Made by a program: the position numbers and the translations under genes. 64,000 nt of DNA from Paraphysomonas bandaiensis (lineage: Eukaryota; Chrysophyceae), in the NCBI GenBank assembly GCA_965644295.1, contig CBFFRP010000127.1, forward strand, positions 62,001 to 126,000, given 5' to 3'. This document shows positions 1 through 9,944 of the stretch, in pieces. Position 1 is the stretch's first letter. Every line of letters begins with the position of its first letter. The notes beneath the pieces were generated by a model, which saw nothing but the letters and a program-made list of their open reading frames with translations, was not told where the DNA came from and searched no databases.

Positions 1-60
1 AGGCCACTCCTTGGAAATCTAGCACGAATGAAAGACTCGTCCAATGACTTCCTTGGGTAA
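1..60 (+). CDS. Possible 3' end of a gene entering from the left
   Basis: Frame 1 is open from the first base and reads a 19-residue tail ending in SSNDFLG before an in-frame TAA at 58-60. The same bases also form a strong donor (G|GTAAGT), so this may instead be an exon boundary. Too little is visible to name the protein. Confidence 0.25.
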   Translation, partial: RPLLGNLARMKDSSNDFLG

Positions 61-1226
61 GTCACACGTAATGTAATTAATTATAACAATAATAGTTTAT
101 TGTGAACTGCCATAATTTTTCCCCATTTTTTAGTGTATAATAAAAATCGTCAGTGCTAGTCGACAACAAAATGGCTCCAAGTTCATTGAACGAGATGCAT
201 TTTTATTTGATAATGATACCTACACTACATGTACATCGTTAAAATGCAATGAAATAGAACTTTTCTATTGTGTCCTCCAGCTTTTTTATATCGTTTTCAA
301 GATAGATTAGGGTTTTGTAACCAATGGCAGATAAAATTTGATCAAAGCAGGGTTATTTTTATCCATCAAGTCTTTTCAATCGATTGCAGAGGGTACCCAT
401 TATATGACTCTTATTTCTAATATGCATGTGAGGGGGTATGTAGCACTATTAATAGTCACCATCTCATACATACGTGAACACGCATCACTTCAGTTGAGGG
501 GTTGAAGAGAACATGACGGTCACGTAGATTTATCGGCTTCTGTCTTGAAATCATCTCATTTCATAGCACTATTGAGAGCACTGCAAGAGAACAGTGAGTG
601 TCGACCGCATCTCATAAGGGCTTTTCACTGGGTCTGAAGTTGCAACCTCCGCCTTAAACAAGTGTGAGTTGAAGGAATGGAACAGCAAGAGCTTCCACAG
701 CTCACACGGCGGATGTACACACACACATAGTGAGCACGAGCAACATAATAATAGTCATGTAATCTTATTTATGCAGTGATACGAATTATCTCAACCTGCC
801 TTTACTACGTATAAGTGTCCACGTCTTGCGTCCATGTATGTCCATGTCACGCACAGAGCAGACGTCACTCCATGGTGTACTATTTTATTGGCTGAGAGTG
901 GATACGAAGTCATTTCTATAAAATTCTCCGATTTTTAGACTTAAATTGTACAGAGTATGGTATCACACACATCATAAAAACAGGTTATTTGGAAGACCAT
1001 TTCCCCGATTTGCGTAGAAATCTAAGAATTTTGTGCGAGTTAGTGTGTATGCCGTATGTACGGTATCTTGTGATGCGTATATGTACAGAGATGTACGATG
1101 CAAAGATGTCAGCAGGCTGAGAGTGAATATCTAGACTAGTATGATGGGGAAGGGAAGAGCAGTTGGACATATTTCACCATCAACCCTATATAAAATCATC
1201 CATAATATGGTTCTTAATCAATTAAC
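61..1226. other. Intergenic DNA, no supported gene
   Basis: AT-rich DNA with short open frames only. A 17-codon frame beginning MEQQELPQL lies around 677 and could be a first exon, but no continuation could be found. I see no RNA gene. Confidence 0.5.
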
Positions 1227-2252
1227 ATGCTAACTGACTCGCCGCTCTCGCCTAGCTGTCAATCACCAAGAAGGAACTGCGTGTATCCGTGTTCCCAGTC
1301 ATCTGATTCATTTGAATCTGAATTTGGTGCTGTTGTCACTGATAGTAACAAAGACAAATACGTCACTAAACTAGAATCATTTGATGATATCTCTGAAAAC
1401 TCTGAAGCAGTTCCGACTGCTACTGTAAAAGCAACAGACCCTAATGCTGAAATGGTTGCTCTGCTGCAACAAATGAAGATTTTGATACAAACCAGTATTG
1501 ACAATATGAATCCTGCCGATTCAGCGCGTGTTGACACAAAAGGGACTACTCCGGTTCGTGATCAGCCCGACGTGGCGCCAAGATGTTCATCTTTGCTATA
1601 TCGACTCCGAAATAGCACAATCTGGTCATATTGGTGGTGTGGTCAGGATATTGACAGCGTAGAAGTCGACAAGCTGATTCATATTTTCTTACTGGTAGGA
1701 TCACTGACCTTTATGATTTATTGTTGATTTTTCTTTCATTGACACATTCCTTACTCATTTTCTAACACACAAAACGTTATGTAAATGCAGGTAAATGTCA
1801 TCGTTATTATCGTACCATTTGAGTCCATTTTCAATTACAACTTTGAATTCTGGAGCGAAGTGGATGATTTGAGTCAAAATTGCGACAGAGAAGACAGATC
1901 ACGATATGTGGATGTCATGTCAGATATTCGTCGCGACTTTCTTACCATAATGGTTGGCTCTGTGCTGGCAACATCTATTTGTGTGATATACTTCATTCTC
2001 CGTCCAATAAAAAGAAAAGGCGACGAGTTTGTTCAATGGTGGATTCGTGGCGGCCGATACCCTATCTTTGTTTGCGCTGTGTGCACGCTTCTATCTCTTG
2101 ATACACTTGTGCGGTTTATGGCTCACATATTTCGAAACTACATGTTGCGCCCCGAAGACTTTTGCGATCAGCCTAATGGTGTGCACACTCGCTTAGGATA
2201 TGGCGTCTTTATATTTACACTTCTGCTATCTGCAGTCTTCATGACCATATAG
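1227..2252 (+). CDS. Predicted four-helix membrane protein, unknown family
   Basis: Two exons, 1227-1694 and 1791-2252, joined in phase 0 across a 96-bp GT-AG intron, give 309 residues. The first 150 residues are hydrophilic, Ser/Glu/Asp-rich and probably cytosolic or disordered. The rest carries four hydrophobic stretches at roughly 153-170, 206-227, 247-268 and 292-309; the last ends the protein. Removing the intron fuses the first hydrophobic stretch cleanly (LL then VNVIVIIVPF), which supports the splice. Charged loops (CDREDRSR, RPIKRKGDE) separate the helices. I do not recognise the family, and whether it is a channel, a transporter or a structural membrane protein cannot be told from sequence. 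Confidence 0.6.
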
Positions 2253-3778
2253 AAATATTAAATCATATGGTTGATGGCAAGTGATATATCATATGTCATA
2301 TTATTTTTCATTTGTAATATGACAGCAGGTAATAAAATTTGATAATTTGGTTCAGTCTATGTATATAGTAATCAGTGCAAGTAATAGTACTGCAAAATCA
2401 AGAATTGCACGATAGTATAACAATTCGTCGTTGCCTACATTCATTCGATTAAGTCTATATATGTATGCAGTATTTAGTTAATGTAGCAATACTGCTAATC
2501 AAGTATTTTACAATAGCACTACAAGTCGTCCTGTCCCAATTCTGGCGACCTTGAGCATCCATTTTATATTATTACCAATTTCTACTATATTATTGAAATA
2601 TTTTGCTCAAATCGCAGTCATGACTCGTAGTGAATGTCTTATTAATAACAATAATACAATAATATGCGTGTAAGAGTGCTTAATTCTTAACCCTGATATC
2701 CTACTATTAAACACTTTGAAAGCTGCTTGTGCGTCCTACCAAGCACCAAGGTGCAGCCACTTTCGCTCTGACACTCAAATCGAACGCAGTTAGCGAGCAG
2801 AATGTTAATTAATCTACCTGACATTGTCTGACTTCAGGACTCTTGAGTCCTCAAAGTATACAGCCCGGAGGCTTGAATTCAGCAGGCAGCCCAATACCCC
2901 GAATGTGCTTGAGGTGGGTCTGTGTATTTGTCAAGGCCGAAAGAGGTCTACACAGGTGAATCTTAGTTGTGTCCTTTGTACCACACAAGCATTTGGCTAT
3001 GAGTGGGAAGAATGTTATCTGTCTACTATATATAATGGCTCACATTAGTTTCCCGGAAATATTTCTCCGGGACTTATCCTCCAGAACATCACGCAAAGGT
3101 GCGAGCTCAACTTCGTTGAGGGGCCGTTATAACTTAACTTTCCGATACTAAGGTATCCTAATATACCTGTTTGCTTCAACAATGATAATATGAGCGTATT
3201 TGCAATGTTCAGTCATGAACAATATACCATTACCACCTATTATTGTTCATTATTGAACTGGAAGGATACACATCCATATCTTGTCCTCATGTCCTAATAT
3301 CTTGGATATATTTTGGATGCATATTTTGGATATTTGCATATGTGCATTTTGCTTGTGGAGCAGATGATGAAGAAACTCTAAGCTAAACCAATCTAGAAAA
3401 CGATGTTTTTGAGGTGACTTGATTTCGAAAAGTGGCGATATCTAGATAATCCAGTACGACAGGAATACTGTATTATGCTGATACAGTGGTGTATATGTCA
3501 GAAAGTTCGTAGAAGTGCGTAGGCTAATTCTCACTGTATGCTATATACTGCAGTGCAGTGGTGTGAATACAGGCAGTCTCTATAGATATGAAGAAGAGAG
3601 AAGTAACTTTCGTCATGATTCTGCGATATATCTTGGAGGGTTCCTGTGGGAAGATACGGCATACAGCATACATCACAATACGAATACATCCATCTGATCT
3701 CATCGACACTCATATACATACACACACATATACAACTCATCTCAGTCACTTTACTCTATAAGCAACCAAACAACAGTC
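2253..3778. other. Intergenic DNA holding TIR-element copy A
   Basis: Apart from the repeat at about 2632-3092 I see only AT-rich sequence. The last 300 bases before the next start codon contain short tandem CATA runs (3715-3740), probably part of its promoter region. Confidence 0.5.
2632..3092 (+). repeat. Copy A of the GCAATAGGCG terminal-inverted-repeat family
   Basis: From about 2724 the sequence is nearly identical to 6052 onward (GCTGCTTGTGCGTCCTACCA is shared), and similarity continues to the CCCGG/CCGGG hairpin near 3052-3078. The left end is degraded (TGTCTTATTAATAACAATA). It has no coding capacity, so it is a non-autonomous element. Confidence 0.7.
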
Positions 3779-5733
3779 ATGGGTAACACACAACCTAGTA
3801 ACTCTTCTCAGTCCTGTGGGATTTGTACGACCTCTACAGCTAATACGACATGTATAACTCTAGCGTGCTGTGGTGCTATCTATCACCAGAAGTGTCTCAA
3901 GGCTCTCGTATCATCTGGAGCTACAAACTGCCCTTCCTGTGCTTCTCCTCTTCCATCTGATAGTGGTATTAGTATACCAGCCCCTCCTGCTCCTGCTCCA
4001 GCTCTACGACCTCCACCAGTCCCAACAACCCCGATAGTGTCCATAGCATCCATGCCTGAGGAACCTGTAGAACGATGGGTTCCACCACCTACAGATGAAG
4101 CTATTGCAGCACTCTCAAATGCGACTATTGTAATTGAAGCAATTCCTGAGCTGTGAGTAACTTTGCGTGTAAGAAATTGGTTTAATCTATCTCGTGTAGA
4201 CCTCAAGCCTCCCTCGATATGCAAAATAATTTTCATACTGTGGTAAGTCTTACCACAGAAGAGTCATCTACAGGAGCTTGTAATATGAATGAGACTTCCG
4301 CGGCTTCTCACTCTAGACCTCCTATGGATGTAATATGTGTCCTTGACACGAGCGGTTCTATGAGTTCATGCAATAAACTTGTAAATCTGAAACATGCCGG
4401 TACTTCATGTCATTCGTATATGTTTTTTTCTAATCTCATATACTCTTGATCTTTTAGTGGACTATGTGCGCAGCGAGTTGACAGATAAAGATCGAATGGC
4501 GGTGATCAACTTTGAAAATTCCGCGACCCTTGTCCATGACCTGTTACTGATGAACGATAGTAACAAGCAAACCACGACTGCTGTATGTTCCCAATTGCGA
4601 CCCGGGGGTGGTACAAGCATTGTGTCGGGTCTAGACGCAGCATACAACATGATATCCACAAGGGCCACAAGCAACCCTATTACCAGTGTGTTTCTTTTAA
4701 CGGACGGAATTGACTCCTCTCACATGGCCAGAAAGAAGGTAAATGAATGTCGCACATATTGGGATAAATTGCTTATTTTGTGAAAAGACCGTCTCTCGTC
4801 GTATTAAGGAGGCCGGGTGCTCGCTCTTTGTCTTCGGATTTGGCAATGACCATGACAGTGCTCACCTTCAGGTATATTGCTCTGCTTCCTCTGACTTTGA
4901 CAGAGCCACTTAATTTCACTCTTCAGGCGATCGCAGATGCTGGTGACGGCACTTTTACCTATATAGAACAGTCTGACATGGTAGTTGACGCTTTCGGAGG
5001 TGCCCTTGGAGCTGAACAGAGTATATTTGCTACCGAGGTGTGTCTACGTATTCAGACTATGGGAGGAACAACAATCACTACAGCAGAGACTGGTAGTTAT
5101 AGACACAATATAAGTTCAGATCGGCATAGCATGGATATATATCTGAGCAGAATGATGATTGGGGAAGAGCGCGACATGCTATTGACCCTGAGTATACCAG
5201 CCTGTGAATCCCCAGTGGAAAGATTCCCTATATTATGCACAAGTGCATCTTATATTTCAGTGGGTACTACTGAGACGAAAAGAGTGAGTGGCTCTGAATG
5301 CCACATTAGTAGGGTACACAAAAACGATCTTAACGCCAACGCTGTTCGTGACGAAAGGGTTGAAGTACAGTGTAATCGAATGGTTCTTCTGCGCGCGACA
5401 CGGGGATCATTGGAGGCAGCCGACAGAAATGACTATTCGGAAGCACGAAGGACTGTGGAAGAAGCACTGCGTACAGTGAAATCTTCACATTCTACTCAAG
5501 CAGGAAACCCTAAGTGTGCTGCTTTTGTTGCTGAACTAAACTCCACTCTCGAAAGTGTCTCGAATCGTGAAATATACACAACCCGCGGCGGGCGACATAA
5601 TCTAGCGGAGCAAACTCAGACCTTTTCGAAACAGAAACTGTGTTATGCAAAGGCTGGAAGGGCAAATTTGTACCAAAGCAAAGTTTCTGCGTCTAAACAG
5701 TCTGAGGCATCTGCATCAAAGAGAAAGTACTAA
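3779..5733 (+). CDS. RING finger plus von Willebrand A domain protein, probable E3 ubiquitin ligase
   Basis: Five exons (3779-4152, 4200-4399, 4458-4738, 4788-4871, 4927-5733) give 581 residues; all four introns are GT-AG, 47-58 bp, and every phase closes. Residues about 13-58 form a RING (CGIC, CCG, YHQKC, CPSC). A Pro/Ala-rich linker follows. A VWA domain starts near residue 169 with an intact MIDAS motif DTSGS (174-178) and later LLTDGID. The C-terminal half resembles the Vwaint-like region of plant WAV3/EDA40-type RING-VWA proteins, and the same domain order supports an E3 ligase role. That role is inferred from family architecture. The substrate is unknown. The basic Ser/Lys tail (SKQSEASASKRKY) may be disordered. 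Confidence 0.8.
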
Positions 5734-5947
5734 TTAAGATTTTGAAAAATTGTGTTCAAAGAGTATTTTAATTTAGGAGTCATATCTTATATCGAAAAGT
5801 TGTAATAAGTCGGTGCTTTTACCTTTCTTCTCTAGTATACAACTTTATTCCCACAATTATTTTCCCATTCTTTCATTCAACTTACTTCAAGTCTTCAAGT
5901 GTACTACTCTTAATTCTGAATGCTATAGAGTAGAAGTAAATATGATA

Positions 5948-6440
5948 TTATTAGCAATAATAGGCGTGTAAGAGTCAGAAGTAATGTAGCAAAACAATAT
6001 CAACTAACTTGTGGTTAACTCTAATATCCTAATATTTAAGAACGCTACAAAAGCTGCTTGTGCGTCCTACCAAGCACCAAGGTGCAGCCACTTTCGCTCT
6101 GACACTCAAATCAAACGCAGTGAACAAGCAGAATGTTAATTAATCTACCTGACATGTGCTGACTTTAGGATTCTTGAGTCCTTAAGGTGAACAGCCAGGA
6201 TGCTTGAATTCACAGCAGGCAGCCCAATACGCGGATGCCCTTGTGGTGTGGGCCCATTTCCGGCTGCCTGTTTATTTGTCAAGGCCCAAAGATATCTGCA
6301 CAAGTGAATGTCATTAGTGTCCCTCGTACCACCAAGTAGTAGGCTATGCGTAGGAAAAACAATATCTGCTTACTATATAAATGTGGCTCACATAAATTCC
6401 CCGGAGAAATAACTCCGGTACTTAGGCCCTTGGCACCACA
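5948..6440 (+). repeat. Copy B of the GCAATAGGCG TIR family
   Basis: The left end keeps ATTATTAGCAATAATAGGCG (5949-5968). The interior matches copy A through the GCAGGCAGCCCAATAC block and the closing CCCCGGAGAAATAACTCCGG hairpin. No open frame of note. The right terminal repeat is not seen, so the copy is truncated or its end has diverged. Confidence 0.7.
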
Positions 6441-6498
6441 AAAAGGAGCAATATATAGCAATTCTCTTGATAGATAGAGTTTTAACAATGTAAATGTT

Positions 6499-6873
6499 AG
6501 GCCCCGTTCGGTTCATCCAATGGATTTTGGTGCTGGATTTTCATTTACTGGATATTTGAAAAATTCCACTGGCTGAAAAATACTGTATTTGGGTAATCCA
6601 GCAAACAGATATATAGCACATCTTACAGAACGATTGTCACATCCGGTATACGTGTATTTAACGCATATACTGTATGTGTAAGCTGTGTAATCATGATTCA
6701 AAAATCTAGCGCTTCTCAAAAACCCAGTGAATAGTCTTTCGACTCAAAACTAATTTCGCTGGATTTTTTCCAGCAACTGAGCATATTTTGCTTTTTTACG
6801 TTCGGTACGATTTTCCAAATTCCAGTGGATGGACAAAATCCAGCACTTTTTAGGTCTACCGAACGCACCCCTA
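6499..6873. mobile_element. MITE with long imperfect terminal inverted repeats
   Basis: The left end GGCCCCGTTCGG (6500) mirrors the right end CCGAACGCACCCC (6859-6871). Pairing extends inward: GTGCTGGATTTT on the left against AAAATCCAGCAC on the right, and TTCCACTGG against CCAGTGGAA. The ends are flanked by TA. About 375 bp, no coding capacity. This has the form of a MITE; superfamily is not assigned because the target-site duplication is not decisive. Confidence 0.65.
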
Positions 6874-7038
6874 CATATACTGATTGCAATATATTGTGAG
6901 CTACTAGCTGAACAGTAATAATTTTGATGCAACTATTATACAGTTATTTTCATACGCAACTATTGAAAAACGAAGTATAAAGAACATAGTATAGTCAATG
7001 AAAGTATATTAATGTATAAGAAATAAAAAAAAGTTCTG

Positions 7039-9519
7039 CTACATGCAAAAACACTGGCTCTGTTTAATTGGTATAGTTGAAGGAGGATCGACAAAAGGGT
7101 TACTATTTCGTAACGATTTCTGCTGCTGGTTGTTGGGGGTGTCCGGCATTATCTCCACATCTCTGTCTTGATTCACATCATCTTCAACAGATGCCTCTTT
7201 GATAGACTTAGTTGATGGTACTCGGCTGTTCTCCGGCTTACAAATTTCTGGGGACTGGGACACAGTAGTGCGAAGTTCAGATATAGTTGAGCGGGTATTA
7301 TACGACACATCTCGAAGGGTGAGTGCATTGCTGCTTGGAGAATCTGTTGATCGTTCTTCTTCTTCATCATCTGTTGTGTGACCGCTCACTGTATCTAGTA
7401 CAGTCAATGTCAGCGCATTGCAAGTCACAACATTATCACAGGAATTTCTGGTCTCTGGAGAAGCGCCACACACTTTATCCTCAACATCATCAGGCTCTAC
7501 TGAAGTTAATATTTGGGCCTCATCGCGAGTACATACAGTCTGAGTTACATCGCCTTCCACTCCAGCTTCAGGCGTATTCAGGATATCGTTCTCGTCTCCA
7601 GTGACATCTATCACATTCTTGCTCTGATCATCATTTGGTGCGCTATTGCCTGTTTCACACAAGTCAACATTTGTATGTTCTCCATTTTGTACAATATCCA
7701 CTGTTTCCGCTTCAACTTTGCCGGACAGACCTCCTATCACATTCTTGTCCTGGTCATTATCTGGTGCACTCTTACCAGTTTCACACAAGTCAACATTTGC
7801 TTGTTCTCCATTTTGTAGAGCATCGACAGTTTCCGCTTCAACTTTTCCGGAAAGAACTTCACAGACACCCACAGAATCACAATCGTTTCCTAAGCTTTTA
7901 ACTACGGGACGGCTATGTGTAGAACCCGATATTGGGGAGACATCACTGTTTGCGCCAGCATAAGATGATGTGACAGATTCATCTCGGTCGGAATTAAGAA
8001 AAGAATCAGATGAGGTGACGACTTGTTCAGGTTTAACCGGGGATGGGCATTCAGGTGCAGTAGCGAGAGACCATTTACTAGTCTCCCCATCTGACACTTT
8101 GCGGTAGAAACTGCCCTGTCTTGTTTTTGTCAAAGGGGACAAATCTGGGACAGAGTTATGTTTGGTGAAAGATGCACGCCGCTCAGCGACTAGACTTCTC
8201 CTCGGTGATTCCACAGTTGTATGTGCTTTCTCATCACTGCACTTGTCACTTTGGCTAGCTGATGGGGCAGATATCCATGAGTTGTCCGGGCTGTGAAGCT
8301 TATTTGGAGAAGTTGCGCTGGCTGAGCGACTTATTGGTATTATGCGTGGCGGGGCCCTGAAGTCTGTATACGTCGTTGTGCCATTACTACGAATATGAGG
8401 TTTTACATTGTTGCTACTATTATCACTGGAAATTTCGGATTGGGTTGCATCAACCACCTCCGTTTCTACTTTTAAGTCACTGCCGTTAACGCCACTTGAA
8501 ATTCTGTCCGAAGTCCATCGTTCAAACAGCAATTTAAAAACTATTGGCTCTTGAGTGCCATGAATGTGATGAACATTTTTCCCAGAGTTGTGGTATGTTT
8601 TGGAGACGGCGTCTAAAGCTTCTTCTGTCAGTAACACAGCATCTGGCGCCTTGCCAGTCCATACATAAACAACATATCCACACTCCACAATGTAAACCCC
8701 TTTATCAGATAATACACTGGGAGGAAGACGATTACATCGCCCGGAAGAGTCTACATTAAATTTTACCACAGTATCCAGAGTCGAAGAAGGATTATTAGAA
8801 TAGCGGAATACCTCCACCGGACTGTTGGGGACAGGCTCGTTAGTATCTACACACGGCTCAACTTCAGTGGTGGCAGATAATTTATCATCACCCGCCAACA
8901 GCTTCCACAACACCTTCTCATTTATGCCCATGTCGCCAGGTGGTTCAGTTTGGCGAATGAGGACTGGGGGACGAGAACATTTGAGATCCATCCCTGACAT
9001 TACCGGTGCAGCACCCGTTACAATATTTCCATCTTCCTGGTCACAGAGTTTGCCTATCCACATATATAACTGACGCTCCTTGGGGTTATGGATTAAATAT
9101 GCACAATGGATATTTAATTTGTCACCACTAGAGTGCGGAATGTACTGGAGAGACTTCTTGAAGCATCGGTATAGCTGTAATGAACCGCCGACAGTTTTAC
9201 GTATCGAGTTATCACTATGTGTTCCATAAACGGCTTTCTCTTTAGCGATGACCGGTACTGGTATCCGAGAGAGTGAGCGCCCCCCTCCCTCTCTGTCTCC
9301 ACTCCAGTCCCTTCCTCTCTCCCTACATGAAGACGCTCGTCGAAGAGTCATCTGCTGTCCGCGCTGAGATCTGATATGATCCTCTATATAAGGAGCCAAG
9401 TACTCGTCCAATCGTCCCTCTTCTTCAGCGGTCTGCAGGCCCATTGAGTCTGTTTTACGTAACTTGCTTTTCACCACCACCGCCGCCCGCTTCCTCTCAA
9501 ATTCAGAGAACTGATTCAT
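7039..9519 (-). CDS. Gelsolin/villin-repeat protein with long disordered tail and C-terminal CaaX box
   Basis: A single uninterrupted frame of 826 residues starting at the ATG ending at 9519. A basic N-terminal segment precedes two gelsolin-like repeats, about residues 112-175 (HCAYLIHNPKERQLYMWIGK) and 237-345 (GVYIVECGYVVYVWTGKAPD); the hydrophobic-W-x-G strands are characteristic. The remaining ~470 residues are Ser/Thr/Asp-rich and look disordered. Within them a 42-residue segment is directly duplicated (LSGKVEAETVD...), encoded with a 126-bp period. The protein ends in CFCM, a plausible CaaX prenylation signal with Met at the last position. Gelsolin repeats normally bind actin and Ca2+, so a membrane-tethered actin regulator is the natural inference, unproven. 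Divergently placed from the PH-like gene. Confidence 0.75.
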   Translation of the reverse strand: MNQFSEFERKRAAVVVKSKLRKTDSMGLQTAEEEGRLDEYLAPYIEDHIRSQRGQQMTLRRASSCRERGRDWSGDREGGGRSLSRIPVPVIAKEKAVYGTHSDNSIRKTVGGSLQLYRCFKKSLQYIPHSSGDKLNIHCAYLIHNPKERQLYMWIGKLCDQEDGNIVTGAAPVMSGMDLKCSRPPVLIRQTEPPGDMGINEKVLWKLLAGDDKLSATTEVEPCVDTNEPVPNSPVEVFRYSNNPSSTLDTVVKFNVDSSGRCNRLPPSVLSDKGVYIVECGYVVYVWTGKAPDAVLLTEEALDAVSKTYHNSGKNVHHIHGTQEPIVFKLLFERWTSDRISSGVNGSDLKVETEVVDATQSEISSDNSSNNVKPHIRSNGTTTYTDFRAPPRIIPISRSASATSPNKLHSPDNSWISAPSASQSDKCSDEKAHTTVESPRRSLVAERRASFTKHNSVPDLSPLTKTRQGSFYRKVSDGETSKWSLATAPECPSPVKPEQVVTSSDSFLNSDRDESVTSSYAGANSDVSPISGSTHSRPVVKSLGNDCDSVGVCEVLSGKVEAETVDALQNGEQANVDLCETGKSAPDNDQDKNVIGGLSGKVEAETVDIVQNGEHTNVDLCETGNSAPNDDQSKNVIDVTGDENDILNTPEAGVEGDVTQTVCTRDEAQILTSVEPDDVEDKVCGASPETRNSCDNVVTCNALTLTVLDTVSGHTTDDEEEERSTDSPSSNALTLRDVSYNTRSTISELRTTVSQSPEICKPENSRVPSTKSIKEASVEDDVNQDRDVEIMPDTPNNQQQKSLRNSNPFVDPPSTIPIKQSQCFCM
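7615..7866 (-). repeat. 126-bp in-frame tandem repeat, two copies
   Basis: GTTTCACACAAGTCAACATT occurs at 7652 and again at 7778, and flanking sequence matches across the whole 126-bp period. The period is 42 codons, so the reading frame of the gelsolin-like gene is kept. The copies differ at several codons (for example EQANVDL versus EHTNVDL). Confidence 0.85.
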
Positions 9520-9944
9520 AGTAGATATAAGAAGCGATCGTTGTGTACAAGGAATGGTGGAGAACCGTTCCCCTGAGGTCTGAAGTGGGGTAAGAATTAT
9601 TCAGGTCTGTAGTATCATAACTGAGCTGAGCTGAGAGGCTGCTCATGTGCGTGGACTGCTGCAGTCTGTACGTGGATGTATGTATAATGTATACGTTATT
9701 ATGTTGTGGGGGGGATGTGCTGAGGAGGGATGGTGTTGATGTTGTATACAGAATAGAATACAGATATGCTGTACAGTATTGTATACGGACACCACGAGCA
9801 GCACCTTGTCAGACCTCCAGTCGTCGTATTCATGTATAGGTATACAATGGTGTACAACGTATTGTGCTTACGACACAACACAGTCTCAGCTCAGTTAAAT
9901 AAGATATGGACATCTTGGATAATTGACACCAGACATTGAATAGC
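9520..9944. promoter_or_regulatory. Divergent intergenic region between gelsolin and PH-like genes
   Basis: No coding evidence. Contains CTGCTGCAGTCTGTACG (9656-9672) and ATGCTGTACAGTATTGTATAC near 9765-9785, resembling sequences in other divergent spacers of the window. The exact start sites are unknown. Confidence 0.4.

Noticed and set aside
7513-7963. Several overlapping plus-strand frames of 88-105 codons
   Set aside because: They lie antisense to the gelsolin-like gene and mirror its tandem repeat.
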